Assembly (NCBI GenBank): GCA_964607135.1 | Contig: CAZSIV010000015.1 | Location: 1 to 50,052 of the forward strand | Source: Metaruminococcus_A sp964607135 | Lineage (GTDB): Bacteria > Bacillota > Clostridia > Oscillospirales > Ruminococcaceae | Direction of reading: 5' to 3' | Length of the DNA stretch: 50,052 bases | Part shown: positions 1-8,179 of the stretch, one piece after another | Numbering within the stretch: the stretch's first letter is position 1 | How the letters are laid out: the number at the start of each line of letters is the position of its first letter | Made by a program: the position numbers and the translations under genes | The notes under the pieces: model-generated | What the model was told of the DNA's origin: nothing | The model's input: only the letters and a program-made list of their open reading frames with translations | Database searches by the model: none

Positions 1-62
1 AGGCGGAAATCCCATAATATCAGGGGTTCCCGCATTCCTTTTCTTTATTATAACATAAAAAA

Positions 63-225
63 GCACGAAGTGCGCTTCCACTGCATGTTACAATGTTCTC
101 TCAGCCGTCGCAGGCTTTGCCTGCGCTTACGGCGTGAGGTTCTTATTACGAGCCGCAGGCGAGTAACAATGTTCTCGGGCACCCGTTCGAAATCTTGATT
201 TCGCTAACGGGTGAGGTTATTATAG
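63..225. repeat. Two tandem copies of a hairpin element with conserved flanks and variable stems
   Basis: Two copies lie 76 bases apart. Each starts with (T)TACAATGTTCTC or TAACAATGTTCTC (88-100, 164-176) and ends with GTGAGGTTNTTATTA/TATA (134-148, 211-224). Copy 1 folds as 104-108/129-133 plus 109-115/119-125 with loop TTT and a 3-base bulge (126-128). Copy 2 folds as 180-187/206-213 plus 188-193/198-203 with a 2-base bulge (204-205). Stem sequences are unrelated but the architecture, including the 3'-side bulge, is the same. Between them, 146-166 forms a 7-bp hairpin (TTAC/GTAA and GCC/GGC) interrupted by a symmetric GA/GA internal loop, and 63-73 is a small GCAC-GAA-GTGC hairpin. A third copy is at 38596-38657. 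Confidence 0.75.
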
Positions 226-361
226 CAAAGAAAAAGAGAAAATACAATTTCGGACGCTCTCTTTTTGGCAGCTTTGGGGAAGACAATAAGGCTGAGGGAG
301 GAAACGCCGCCCTTTCGGACGAATTCCACAAATATTTTGGATGAATTCTCTCTTCTGTCAA

Positions 362-390
362 TAGACAAAACACTGAAAAAGGGATATGAT
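362..390 (+). promoter_or_regulatory. Sigma-A-type promoter for the MATE gene
   Basis: TAGACA at 362-367 and TATGAT at 385-390 are separated by 17 bases, about 60 bases before the start codon of the MATE transporter. Confidence 0.6.
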
Positions 391-450
391 AATATAAAAA
401 GCAGGTAAAGACGGCGCAAACCGACAACGCAGTAAAGAAGGAACGCAATT

Positions 451-1839
451 ATGCTAACAAAGGCGCGGGGGAAGCTCTCCGCACTGATCCAGAGAAATTT
501 ATCCGGCGAATGCTTCAGCTTTAAAAGTCTGACGGTGATCTTCCTCCCCCTTCTCGTCGACCAGGCGATGGTGGCCATCCTCAACATCATCAACTCCTCC
601 ATGGTCAGCTCCTCGGGGGCGGAGGCGGTCTCGGCCGTCAACATGGTGGATTCGGTCAACCTGTTTATGGTCAATTTCTTCATCGCCGTTGCAACGGGCG
701 GCACGGTGGTAGTCGCGCAGTATATGGGACGGTACGAACCGAAAAAGGCGGGGGAGGCCGCCGCGCAGGCGATCCTGTCATGCACCCTCTGCGCGCTGAC
801 GATCGGCGTTCTGATTATCGTCTTTTCTGAACCGCTTTTAAATCTCCTCTTTGGACAGGCGGAGCCCAAGGTGATGGAAAATGCTCGCGTTTATCTGACC
901 GGCTGCTGCATTTCCTATCCGGCCTTTGCGGTTTTTCAGGCGGTCTCGGGCGCCCTGCGCGGGATGGGAGACACCCGTTCGTCGATGATGCTCTCGATTG
1001 GGATGAACGTCCTCGTCGTCCTCTTCAACCTGGTCTTTATCAACGGGATGGGTTTAAGCGTCCTGGGCGTCACCTTCTCGCTCAACATCGCCCGGGCCGC
1101 CGCCGCGGTCGCCGCGGTGGTCTATCTGCTCCACACGAAACACGAATTGCAGATCAAGCCCAGGTATTTCCTGCGCTTCAGCAAATCGATGCAGAAAAGC
1201 ATCATGCTCATCGGTCTTCCTTCGGCCAGCGAGCAGATGTTTTTCCACGGCGGGAAGATCATCACCCAGACTTTCATCGTCAGCCTGGGGACAATGAGCA
1301 TGACCGCCTACGCGATCTCGATGTCGATGACCATCCTCTTCCAGGTGCCGGGGAACGCCTTAAACCTGACCATCATGACGGTGGTCGGGCAGTGCATGGG
1401 GGCGGGGAATGTCAAAGAGGCGAAGAAGTTTATGCATTCATTTATCATTGCATCCCTCGTTCTGAGCACGCTGGTTGCGTTGGTGATGCTCCCCTTCACG
1501 CCGCTTCTCTACCAGATGTACTCCCCGCCGGACGGGATTGCCTATGAAACCTTTATGTGTCTGCTGATCTCGGTGGTCGGGGTGCCGCTCCTCTGGTCGA
1601 TGGCGTTCATCACCCCGTCCGCCCTCCGCGCCGCAGGGGATGCGAAGTTCACCTCGGTCGCGGCTATGCTGAGCATGTGGATCGTCCGGGTTATGCTGGG
1701 CTACCTGCTGGGGATCGTCTTCGGCTTCGGGATCATCGGAGTGGTTGCCGCTATGGTGCTTGAGTGGGGTGTGCGCGCTCTGATTTTTACTCTGCGCAAG
1801 CGGGGAACCAAGTGGTATCAGCACAAGGTCATCGATTGA
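451..1839 (+). CDS. MATE family multidrug/cation efflux transporter
   Basis: This is a 462-residue polytopic membrane protein, the usual length for the MATE (NorM/DinF-like) family, which exports organic cations and drugs in exchange for Na+ or H+. About 12 hydrophobic segments are arranged as two halves. The family-typical stretch SGALRGMGDTRSSMM lies at the end of the first half, and a related ITPSALRAAGDAKFT lies at the same place in the second half, which fits the internal pseudo-repeat of MATE proteins. The ATG follows AAGAAGGA by 7 bases. It is a single-gene transcript with its own promoter upstream and a strong hairpin terminator at 2028-2063. The substrate cannot be told from sequence. 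Confidence 0.9.
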   Translation: MLTKARGKLSALIQRNLSGECFSFKSLTVIFLPLLVDQAMVAILNIINSSMVSSSGAEAVSAVNMVDSVNLFMVNFFIAVATGGTVVVAQYMGRYEPKKAGEAAAQAILSCTLCALTIGVLIIVFSEPLLNLLFGQAEPKVMENARVYLTGCCISYPAFAVFQAVSGALRGMGDTRSSMMLSIGMNVLVVLFNLVFINGMGLSVLGVTFSLNIARAAAAVAAVVYLLHTKHELQIKPRYFLRFSKSMQKSIMLIGLPSASEQMFFHGGKIITQTFIVSLGTMSMTAYAISMSMTILFQVPGNALNLTIMTVVGQCMGAGNVKEAKKFMHSFIIASLVLSTLVALVMLPFTPLLYQMYSPPDGIAYETFMCLLISVVGVPLLWSMAFITPSALRAAGDAKFTSVAAMLSMWIVRVMLGYLLGIVFGFGIIGVVAAMVLEWGVRALIFTLRKRGTKWYQHKVID

Positions 1840-1864
1840 GGGCTGTTCCCTCGTGCGGCCTGTG

Positions 1865-2018
1865 CGGGGGCACCCGCCCTCGGTTCGAACGCCGGCACTT
1901 AAGGGTTATGTCCTGTGAAGCGCTTTAAGATAAAATAAATAAAATGGACCCCGCGGGAAAGAAACGCTGTTATTAGCGCCGTCCGCAGTTCGCAGCTGCC
2001 TTCGGATGCACTCCGCTT
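1865..2018 (-). repeat. Family-1 palindromic intergenic repeat, reversed copy
   Basis: This matches the reverse complement of the repeat seen at 11.2-12.2 kb and 43 kb: 1881-1918 corresponds to the right arm (GTCCTGTGAAGCGC replaces GTCCTGCGAGGCGC), and 1953-2000 corresponds to the left arm (CCCGCGGGAAAGAAACGCTG, then CCGTCCGCAGTTCGC). It is flanked by two mini-hairpins typical of the family, GCGGGGGCACCCGC and CGGATGCACTCCG. The core is degenerate, so this looks like an old copy. Confidence 0.65.
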
Positions 2019-2027
2019 TAGATGGGA

Positions 2028-2063
2028 AAAGAGGCTGTCCGCCGACAGACGGACAGCCTCTTT
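2028..2063. terminator. Bidirectional rho-independent terminator between the MATE gene and cheY
   Basis: A perfect 14-bp stem (2028-2041 with 2050-2063), loop of 8, is flanked by A and T runs on both sides. It lies between convergent genes and can end both transcripts. Confidence 0.85.
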
Positions 2064-2105
2064 CGTATTGATCTTCCCCGTGAGAAAAGTAGATATGTAA
2101 AAGCT

Positions 2106-2474
2106 TCAGTGCGCCGTCAGCGCGAGGTTCAGAGTTTCGATGAGATTCTCGCGTTCAAAGGGCTTGTAGAGAAACGCCTTTGCTCCAATGACATCGGCTT
2201 CATGGAAGGTGTCGTCGTAAGCGAGAGAGGAGACCATGACGATTTTCGCATCCGGATGTTCCTCTAAAATCGCTTGCGCTGTCTCCAGCCCGTCAATCCC
2301 CGGCATGATGATGTCCATCGTCACAACATCCGGCTGGATTTCACCGTACCGGGCAATTGCCTCCTCTCCATTTTGGCAATAGGCCGCCACTTCAAAATCC
2401 GACCCTTCCAGCAAACTGCTGATCTGCAGCTCAGCCACCCGGGAGTCGTCCACAACCATGACCCGTTTTCCCAT
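2106..2474 (-). CDS. CheY-like single-domain response regulator
   Basis: The 122-residue protein is a stand-alone receiver domain. The acidic pair D9-D10, the phospho-acceptor D54 (VTMD), S82/S83 and K104 (LYKP) are all in place, so it should be phosphorylated by a histidine kinase encoded elsewhere. No output domain is attached. It begins 5 bases after the end of the CheX-like gene and is the last gene of fapA-cheX-cheY. CheX proteins dephosphorylate CheY-P, so the two are probably partners. The terminator at 2028-2063 follows. No chemotaxis receptor, CheA or flagellar gene is in the window, so the controlled process is unknown. Confidence 0.9.
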   Translation of the reverse strand: MGKRVMVVDDSRVAELQISSLLEGSDFEVAAYCQNGEEAIARYGEIQPDVVTMDIIMPGIDGLETAQAILEEHPDAKIVMVSSLAYDDTFHEADVIGAKAFLYKPFERENLIETLNLALTAH

Positions 2475-2479
2475 AAGGT

Positions 2480-2980
2480 TTAAGTCTCCTTTCCTTCAGT
2501 CGATACACAGCTCTCCGCAGAATCCTCAAAGGGCATGTAGTGGATCAGCTGCGCGCTTCGATTTTCATCGCTTTTGTAGATGAGAGCGAAATGCTCCCAG
2601 TAGCCGTCCGGCAGAGCCCTTCCCCGATAAAAAGAGGGGATGCCGAACCGGTAAGGAATCTTTGTCTCCTGGTACAGCCGGGAGGCGATCCGCCCGCAAA
2701 GGACATTGAAGTACTCCTTTGAAAAATCTTCGATGTCCTGGGGCGTGGCTGTTCCTCCCCGCATCATCCCCTGCGTCAGCCGGACAAAAAGTTCCGTTTC
2801 GGCACAGAGGGATAAGACGGAGTGAAATTTCCGGGTAAACGAAATCGACACTGTACAGAGCTCTCCGTCCGGTGGGGTGTTCCCCGTCCGCAAGTGGATT
2901 CCCCCCTCCTGCTCCGTCACTTCCCGAGCGGTTTGGTCGAAGATCTCGATCAGAACCTCCCGCGCTACCGCAATATCCAT
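2480..2980 (-). CDS. CheX-like chemotaxis phosphatase domain protein
   Basis: This 166-residue protein contains the CheC/CheX-type E-x2-N motif in SKEYFNVLCGRIASRLY, the active-site helix that removes phosphate from CheY-P in this family. It sits directly before a CheY-like regulator with a gap of 5 bases and after fapA. Translation is placed at the internal ATG (2980) because GGAGGGAG precedes it by about 7 bases; an in-frame ATG 15 bases upstream (2995) has no ribosome binding site. The family assignment rests on the motif and on gene context; overall similarity is weak, so its catalytic activity is an inference. Confidence 0.7.
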   Translation of the reverse strand: MDIAVAREVLIEIFDQTAREVTEQEGGIHLRTGNTPPDGELCTVSISFTRKFHSVLSLCAETELFVRLTQGMMRGGTATPQDIEDFSKEYFNVLCGRIASRLYQETKIPYRFGIPSFYRGRALPDGYWEHFALIYKSDENRSAQLIHYMPFEDSAESCVSTEGKET

Positions 2981-3039
2981 CTCAGCTCCCTCCATTCTAA
3001 AACGATTATTTGGGCGGGGAGCATTGTTCTGTCCTTAAT

Positions 3040-4746
3040 TTATATAAAGACGATTTCCCCGTTCAGCAGCTTAAACGTAGATTGCTTGTGTTCCTGTTTT
3101 AAGATGAGGGTCTCCCCCCCGATTGTGATCTCCGTTCCCGGATAGGCGAGCCCGCATTCCAACCGTCTCCGGTCGTTTTCCCTGGTGTCATCCTTTGCCT
3201 CCGCCAGCTCTGCTTCGAGCTTTTCGAGCTTGAGCCGCCCGGTAGAGAGTTGCACCCTCTCCTTGGCCATCCGAGCGGACTTGGAAGAGCTGTCCGGCTG
3301 GTTCTCAGTCCTTTTCAGCTCGTCCTCCAGCTCTTTGAGCTGCTGGCGCAAAACCTCTCGTTCAAAGCTTGTGCAGGGCAGCCCGCCTAAAAAGATGGCT
3401 GTCCGGCCCTCCGCGCGGGAGCCTACGACCTTCGCCTCGACCTTTCGAGCGGCCGAGACCCGGCCGCCGATGATGGTTCCCCGCCCGGAGTTGACCACAA
3501 TGTCGCCGTCGCTGTAGACCTTACAGTTGACGATGCAGTCGGTCTGCAAATTTTCCCTGGCGTAGACGGTTGCATTCTCCATATATTTTGAGAAGATGCT
3601 CCGATGCGCCCGGACAATCGTATCCTCGTCGCCCAGAATCCCTTTGACTACGACCAGGTCGCCACCGGCTTCTACGATGCTGCCGGCCTCAACGACGCCG
3701 TCCACATGGATGTTCCCCATTGCCCGGACAGTAAAGCCGCTGAGAATGTCGCCATGAATGTGAACGTCGCCCAGGGAGTTGATGTTTCCGGTGGAAAAAT
3801 CGACGTTTCCGGAAATGTCAAGGGTGGGTTTTACCTGGAAGCTGCGGCCGGTAAACTCTACGCAGCCCGCCTGAGAGGCCACCAGGCGTTGACCGTCCTC
3901 GGTGATTTCGGTGTTCCGCCCTTTTGGAAGAACTGCGGGTTTTCCTTCTTTGGCCGGGATTTCCTGATCCTGAACCGTCCGCCCCGGCTCGCCGGTCGTA
4001 GGAGGGACCAGACGGCTGATTTCGTCCCCTTTTTTCACGTTCTGCACGAGATTCAGCGAGGCGTAATCCACCTGGTCGTATTCATCCGTCTCAACGACCC
4101 GCTCAACAGTGCGGGGAAAAGCATCCACAACGCTCCCGTCGAGCCCGTCGACAGCGGGTTTGCCTTTAGCAACGAGAAAGAGACGGAAATACCGGTTCTC
4201 ATCCTGGGGCAGCCGGTCTGCCAGTTTTTCATCCAGGCCGTAAACAACCGATTGGGCTTCCAGAGCCTGCCGGATCAGCTCTGCCGTCACCTCCCGGCCC
4301 TGTCCCACAGGGGGAAACACCATCACCCAGGCGGCCAGCTTGTCGGAGGAGAGAAAGACCCAGGGCTGAGCATCTAAATCCGGCGTTGGAACATCCTTGA
4401 CCTTCGGCACCGCCTTCGCCAGACGTGAAATGGCGGCGGCGGTAATTCCCTGGCGCAGCCGGCCCAGTTCTCGCCCGAGCGAGTCCGGGGAAAGGATTCC
4501 CTGGTCGTCCAGGCGGAGCTGCGGCGTGGACAGCCCGCCTATTTCCTGACTGCGCAGGTTGTAAAGCCGGATGATCGGATGCTCCGCAGAGAGTTCTAAC
4601 AGGGCAGGATCTACAGGTTTTTCATCCAAAACCGGAATTCCGTCTGACGGGGGAGCTAAATCCGTCTGAATCGGTTCTTCTGCGCTCGATTCTTTTTTCG
4701 ATCTGCGCTTGAACAGCCAAGACGCAATGGTATCTTTGAACGACAT
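3040..4746 (-). CDS. fapA: FapA family protein (DUF342)
   Basis: The 568-residue protein has the layout of DUF342/FapA proteins: a basic N-terminus, an N-terminal DUF342 domain, a central glycine-rich segment with regular hydrophobic spacing (GDVHIHGDILSGFTVRAMG, then repeated GxIxVxGxVxxG-like turns) that suggests a right-handed beta-helix, and a charged C-terminal coiled coil (LKELEDELKRTENQ onward). Family members (FapA in Vibrio and Bacillus) affect polar flagellar placement or sporulation, but the biochemical role is unknown. The ATG at 4746 follows AAGGAGGTG by 7 bases; the in-frame GTG 9 bases upstream lies inside that site. It is the first gene of an operon with the CheX- and CheY-like genes, promoter at 4781-4810. 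Confidence 0.82.
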   Translation of the reverse strand: MSFKDTIASWLFKRRSKKESSAEEPIQTDLAPPSDGIPVLDEKPVDPALLELSAEHPIIRLYNLRSQEIGGLSTPQLRLDDQGILSPDSLGRELGRLRQGITAAAISRLAKAVPKVKDVPTPDLDAQPWVFLSSDKLAAWVMVFPPVGQGREVTAELIRQALEAQSVVYGLDEKLADRLPQDENRYFRLFLVAKGKPAVDGLDGSVVDAFPRTVERVVETDEYDQVDYASLNLVQNVKKGDEISRLVPPTTGEPGRTVQDQEIPAKEGKPAVLPKGRNTEITEDGQRLVASQAGCVEFTGRSFQVKPTLDISGNVDFSTGNINSLGDVHIHGDILSGFTVRAMGNIHVDGVVEAGSIVEAGGDLVVVKGILGDEDTIVRAHRSIFSKYMENATVYARENLQTDCIVNCKVYSDGDIVVNSGRGTIIGGRVSAARKVEAKVVGSRAEGRTAIFLGGLPCTSFEREVLRQQLKELEDELKRTENQPDSSSKSARMAKERVQLSTGRLKLEKLEAELAEAKDDTRENDRRRLECGLAYPGTEITIGGETLILKQEHKQSTFKLLNGEIVFI

Positions 4747-4780
4747 AAAAAGCACCTCCTTGTCATATTCTGCTGCTTTT

Positions 4781-4810
4781 ATTATACGCGATATAATAGG
4801 GCGTTGACAA
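4781..4810 (-). promoter_or_regulatory. Sigma-A-type promoter of fapA-cheX-cheY
   Basis: On the minus strand, TTGTCA (4810-4805) and a perfect TATAAT (4786-4781) are 18 bases apart, about 35 bases ahead of the fapA start codon. Confidence 0.7.
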
Positions 4811-4946
4811 GGAGAAACACATCATTTCGGAAAATAAATTGAAATCGACCGCTCTGGTTTTAAGGCGCTGGATTTCATCGCGGCGTTTCAAATCTCTATT
4901 TTTCCGCTGGAATGGGGCGGAGCCCTTGACGGTCTGCCAAAGAAAG

Positions 4947-4972
4947 AGCAGCACAGTGATTTCTGTGCTGCT
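4947..4972. terminator. Hairpin terminator
   Basis: A perfect 10-bp stem (AGCAGCACAG, 4947-4956, with 4963-4972), loop TGATTT, is followed by TTT on the plus strand and preceded by an AAAGA tract that gives CTTTCTTT on the minus strand. It can end a minus-strand transcript coming from the glycosyltransferase gene before the fapA promoter. Confidence 0.65.
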
Positions 4973-5288
4973 TTTGCCGGACAGCCTTCAAAAACCGCCC
5001 GGCAAAGATATTGAAACGCCGGCCTGCCGGCGGAGTATTTGGTCTGCCTCCGCTGCCGGTATTCCGGGCAGCTGCGGCAGTATGGATCCCCTTGATTGAA
5101 AAGGGAAAAGATTCCTCTTTTATTTCCTTTGCAAATGGAACATCCTTATCATAACCGGAAAATGTAAGGAGGATATCACGCGTTTCCGAAAGAACGGAAA
5201 ACAAATGATGAAAAGATTTTAAAGACCGCAGGTTGAGAGAAGGAAGAGCTCATCTTCCGCCCCCGGAAACAGAGTGGTTAAGGAAAAT

Positions 5289-5321
5289 AAAAACGAGGAG
5301 GGCTTGCCGGGTTCCGCCTCG
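5289..5321 (-). terminator. Possible terminator after the glycosyltransferase gene
   Basis: Immediately after the stop codon, the minus strand has a CGAGG/CCTCG stem (5321-5317 with 5298-5294) with a large GC-rich loop, followed by TTTTTATTTT. The stem is short, so this is a weak call. Confidence 0.4.
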
Positions 5322-5328
5322 CCCCTTA

Positions 5329-6504
5329 TTAAATTGTCTGTACTGCCGTGGAAGGCTCCTGTTCCGCCGCTTCGGCTGCCCCGGCCTGTTCGACAATAAA
5401 GTCACAGAGGACGGCGGTCGAATCCGGGTGGGCAAATTCTCTTTGGTTTTCGCTCATCCGCTCCGCGAGCCCTTCTTTCGTCAGGAGGTCGGAAACCGCC
5501 TGGGTGATCGGATAAATCTTGCTGACTGCGAGCGCCAGGCCATACCCCACCATAAAGCTGCTGTTGCGGTCTTCCATCCCCGGGATGGCATTGTCTAAGA
5601 TCATCGGAACGCCTTTGGCCAACCCTTCGGAAAGGGAGATGCCGCCGGGCTTGGTGATCATGACGTCGGCCGCGTCCATCATCAAGGGGATATTGTAAGA
5701 AAAACCGTAGATATCGAACCGCTTCTGTGTTTCCAGCCTTTTCAGCTTTTCGCGCATCCGCAGGTTGCTCCCGCAAACGACCATCGCCTGGAAGTCGAGC
5801 GGGAGGGAATCGAGTTCGAGAAGGGTTTTATCGATCCCGCCGTACCCCATGCTCCCGCCCATAATCAGGATCGTTTTCTTTTCCGGGTCGAGGCAGAGCA
5901 GCTCCCGCGCCTGCCGTTTTTCCATTTTTCCGCGGAATTTCGGGCTGATCGGGATCCCGAACGGGAGAAGCCTCTCTTTGGGCACCTGCTTGACTAAAAA
6001 CTGCCCGGTCAGCCCCTTTGAGGCTGTGACGATGTAGTCGATGTAGTCGTTCCCCTGCCAATGGGCCTGGACGGTAAAATCGGTGTCGATCCCGATCACG
6101 GGCACGTTGGTCCATCCCTTTGACTTGATGGTGTCGACGATGTGGACGCAGTAGACCTGGGTGCAGACGATGAGGTCGGGCTGGTACTCGTCCAGATATT
6201 TTTTCAGCTGTATTGCAAACGGCATGTTTTTGATCCGCGCAAAGGTGTGCTCGTTTAAGGGCTTATACCCCTTTTCCATCGCGTCGTAATACTTTTCCCC
6301 GATCTTGCGGGCATGAATGGCGGCGACCGATTTGATTGAAATCAGGTATCCGCCCTGGACGATCTTCTGGAGCGCAGGGCTGAAATAACGGTACATGTCC
6401 AGCACCTTGCAGGAGACCCCCCGCTCCTGCAGCCCGTTTGCGACCGAGCGGGCAACCGCGTTATGGCCCTGTCCGATGGTTGCAGTAATAATCAGAACCT
6501 TCAA
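5329..6504 (-). CDS. MGDG synthase-family glycosyltransferase (UgtP-like)
   Basis: The 391-residue protein matches the monogalactosyldiacylglycerol synthase/UgtP group of GT-B glycosyltransferases, which add hexoses to diacylglycerol at the membrane to make glycolipids and lipoteichoic acid anchors. The N-terminus ITATIGQGHNAVARSV carries the GxGH loop that binds the lipid acceptor. The C-terminal half has MGGSMGYGGI and the nucleotide-sugar site ITKPGGISLSEGLAKGVP. It starts with TTG (6504), 6 bases after GGAGGTG; no ATG lies near. It is a single gene with a promoter candidate at 6600-6628. Whether it adds glucose or galactose cannot be read from sequence. Confidence 0.85.
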   Translation of the reverse strand: MKVLIITATIGQGHNAVARSVANGLQERGVSCKVLDMYRYFSPALQKIVQGGYLISIKSVAAIHARKIGEKYYDAMEKGYKPLNEHTFARIKNMPFAIQLKKYLDEYQPDLIVCTQVYCVHIVDTIKSKGWTNVPVIGIDTDFTVQAHWQGNDYIDYIVTASKGLTGQFLVKQVPKERLLPFGIPISPKFRGKMEKRQARELLCLDPEKKTILIMGGSMGYGGIDKTLLELDSLPLDFQAMVVCGSNLRMREKLKRLETQKRFDIYGFSYNIPLMMDAADVMITKPGGISLSEGLAKGVPMILDNAIPGMEDRNSSFMVGYGLALAVSKIYPITQAVSDLLTKEGLAERMSENQREFAHPDSTAVLCDFIVEQAGAAEAAEQEPSTAVQTI

Positions 6505-6599
6505 AAAAACACCTCCTGTGCGGGCTGTTTTAAAAGCCGCACCGCCTGTTTTTCTGTGGGACTGCCGCCCCCTTCATAAATTGTTGCTGCCTTGCCAAT

Positions 6600-6628
6600 A
6601 GGGTACCATAAAACAACCGGCAATTCAA
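6600..6628 (-). promoter_or_regulatory. Candidate promoter of the glycosyltransferase gene
   Basis: The minus strand has TTGAAT (6628-6623), a 17-base spacer, and TACCCT (6605-6600). It lies 96 bases upstream of the TTG start. The -10 box is a weak match. Confidence 0.4.
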
Positions 6629-7211
6629 TTACAATCCGTAATCCTTTCCGAATTCTTAAAGGTTTTCCACTCAAATTCTCCAGATTTCCCGCGCTCGAAC
6701 CGGCTGCGAGCAGGGTGAACCGCCTGAAAAAGGCGCTTTTCCCGCCGTCACATGCTTATAGAGACTTGTGATCGGAACGCATGAAAGAGTTCTGCAAAGG
6801 GCGTAATAATTTACAGCAAAACAGAATGATTTGAAAAGGTAGAATCAGCGGATAGAAACGCCGCCAGAGCGGTAAAATATGGAATGTGGATGTTGCTATG
6901 CCTTATATTTTCACGGCATATGAAGAGTGAAGGCAGTATGGCCAAAAAGGTAGGGATAGGCCGAATAATATGATGAAAAACAAGCAGGAAAGCCAAGGGA
7001 AAATATCCGGATTTCATTTCCGCAGACTCATGAGAGAGCGCCGGCCTTTTTGAGCAGGCTTCTGCAGCCCCTTCTTTTTCAGATGCAAAACGATTTTGTA
7101 AGGCGGAAAATTTTTGCGTGTGGTGCACAGAGCACAGGACCGCCGGGCGGCTCCGGGGCTTTGCGCAAAGCGTAAGAGGAATGTCCCCTTATGGTCGGCC
7201 TCTCCCGGAAT
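6629..7211. other. Gene-poor, lower-GC stretch
   Basis: Nearly 600 bases with no supported gene. A minus-strand open frame (6811-7128) lacks a ribosome binding site and resembles nothing I recognize. A small hairpin CGCCT-GAAAA-AGGCG followed by CTTTT lies at 6721-6740. The stretch is downstream of an ABC ATPase gene that has no permease, at the place where a permease gene would be expected. Confidence 0.5.
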
Positions 7212-7895
7212 TCAGCTCTGTTCCGGGCCGCTCAGCCGCCCGTCGCTCATGGTGCAGACCTTCTGTGCGCTCGCCGCGACCGAGGGGTCGTGGGTGATTA
7301 ACAGGATGGTTTTCCCCTCCTCGTGGAGCTCCTTGAGGATTTCCATAATCTCCCCGCCCGAGCGGCTGTCCAGGTTGCCGGTCGGCTCGTCCGCCAGCAA
7401 AACAGGGGGGCGTGCGGCGATTGCCCGGGCAATCGCGACCCGCTGCTGCTGCCCGCCGGACATCTGGTTGGGGCGGTGGTTCATCCGGTTTTTAAGGCCC
7501 ACCCGCTCGAGTGCATCGGCCGCCAGCTCCCGCCGCTCCGGGCGGGACATCCCCCGGTAGATCAGGGGGAGCTCTACGTTTTCCGCCGCGTTCAGCCCGG
7601 GGATGAGGTGGAATCCCTGAAAAATGAATCCGATCTTTTTGTTCCGGATTTCCGACAGCCTTTTTTCGGGGCAGGAGAGCACGTCGCAGCTGTCGAGCTC
7701 ATAGCGGCCCGCGGTGGGGAGGTCGAGACAGCCGACGATGTTCATCATCGTCGATTTGCCCGAGCCGCTCGCCCCGACGATCGCAATGAATTCTCCGGCC
7801 CGGGCCGAAAAGTCGACCCCGTCCAGCGCCTTTACCAGATTCTCGCCCCGGCGGTACCATTTGGTGATGCCTTCCATCCGAATCAGTTCTTCCAT
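7212..7895 (-). CDS. MacB/LolD-type ABC transporter ATP-binding protein
   Basis: The 227-residue ATPase has Walker A GASGSGKST (41-49), the Q-loop FIFQGFHL, signature MSGGQQQRVAIARA, Walker B VLLADEPTGNLD and the switch THD. The double-Q signature plus ADEPTGNLD is typical of the MacB/LolD/FtsE group, which works with MacB-FtsX type permeases in peptide, lipoprotein or antibiotic export. The ATG at 7895 follows GGGAGG by about 9 bases and starts the domain; an open extension upstream (to 7955) is not conserved in character. No permease gene lies on either side, which is unusual for this group, so it is an orphan ATPase or the remains of a broken operon. Confidence 0.88.
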   Translation of the reverse strand: MEELIRMEGITKWYRRGENLVKALDGVDFSARAGEFIAIVGASGSGKSTMMNIVGCLDLPTAGRYELDSCDVLSCPEKRLSEIRNKKIGFIFQGFHLIPGLNAAENVELPLIYRGMSRPERRELAADALERVGLKNRMNHRPNQMSGGQQQRVAIARAIAARPPVLLADEPTGNLDSRSGGEIMEILKELHEEGKTILLITHDPSVAASAQKVCTMSDGRLSGPEQS

Positions 7896-8069
7896 TTGCT
7901 TTATCCTCCCGTCCGCCTTTTCTTTTAGTATGTTCCAATTTGAGGGAAGAAACACGGTTTCCGCAGTTTTTTATCCTGCCGAAAGAAACGTTCCCGCGCC
8001 TGGGAAACTTTGGATTTTCAAAAAAGAGAAAGCCTGAAACAATTTATCGTAACTTTCTAAAGAATCCTA

Positions 8070-8098
8070 TTGACATTCATTAGAATGTTTGATAAAAT
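8070..8098 (+). promoter_or_regulatory. Promoter with embedded operator for the natA-like operon
   Basis: TTGACA (8070-8075), a 17-base spacer and TAAAAT (8093-8098) form a near-consensus promoter. A perfect inverted repeat ACATTC-ATTA-GAATGT (8073-8088) overlaps the -35 box and fills the spacer, where a bound repressor would block RNA polymerase. The start codon is about 300 bases downstream, with a family-1 repeat in the leader. Confidence 0.7.
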
Positions 8099-8179
8099 CA
8101 AGATAAAGAATTGCAAAATTCCTTTTTCAGAAAAAGAAAGGGAAAATATCTTTTTTGTGGTACTATAATAAAAAAGGGA

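Larger units (their letters stand above)
4811..5328. other. Gene-poor stretch between fapA and the glycosyltransferase
   Basis: About 500 bases with no convincing gene. Open frames exist on both strands (for example 4896-5204 minus) but have no ribosome binding site and no recognizable protein. The only clear structures are the hairpins listed separately at 4947-4972 and 5294-5321. Confidence 0.6.

Noticed and set aside
88..224. Integron attC sites
   Set aside because: The structure-over-sequence pattern is similar, but the R-box consensus (GTTRRRY and its complement) is missing and no integrase or cassette gene is near.
4896..5204. A 102-codon minus-strand gene
   Set aside because: No start signal; it runs through the terminator hairpin at 4947-4972.
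6811..7128. A hydrophobic small protein on the minus strand
   Set aside because: No ribosome binding site and no recognizable domain; composition unlike neighbouring genes. Kept only as part of a gene-poor region.
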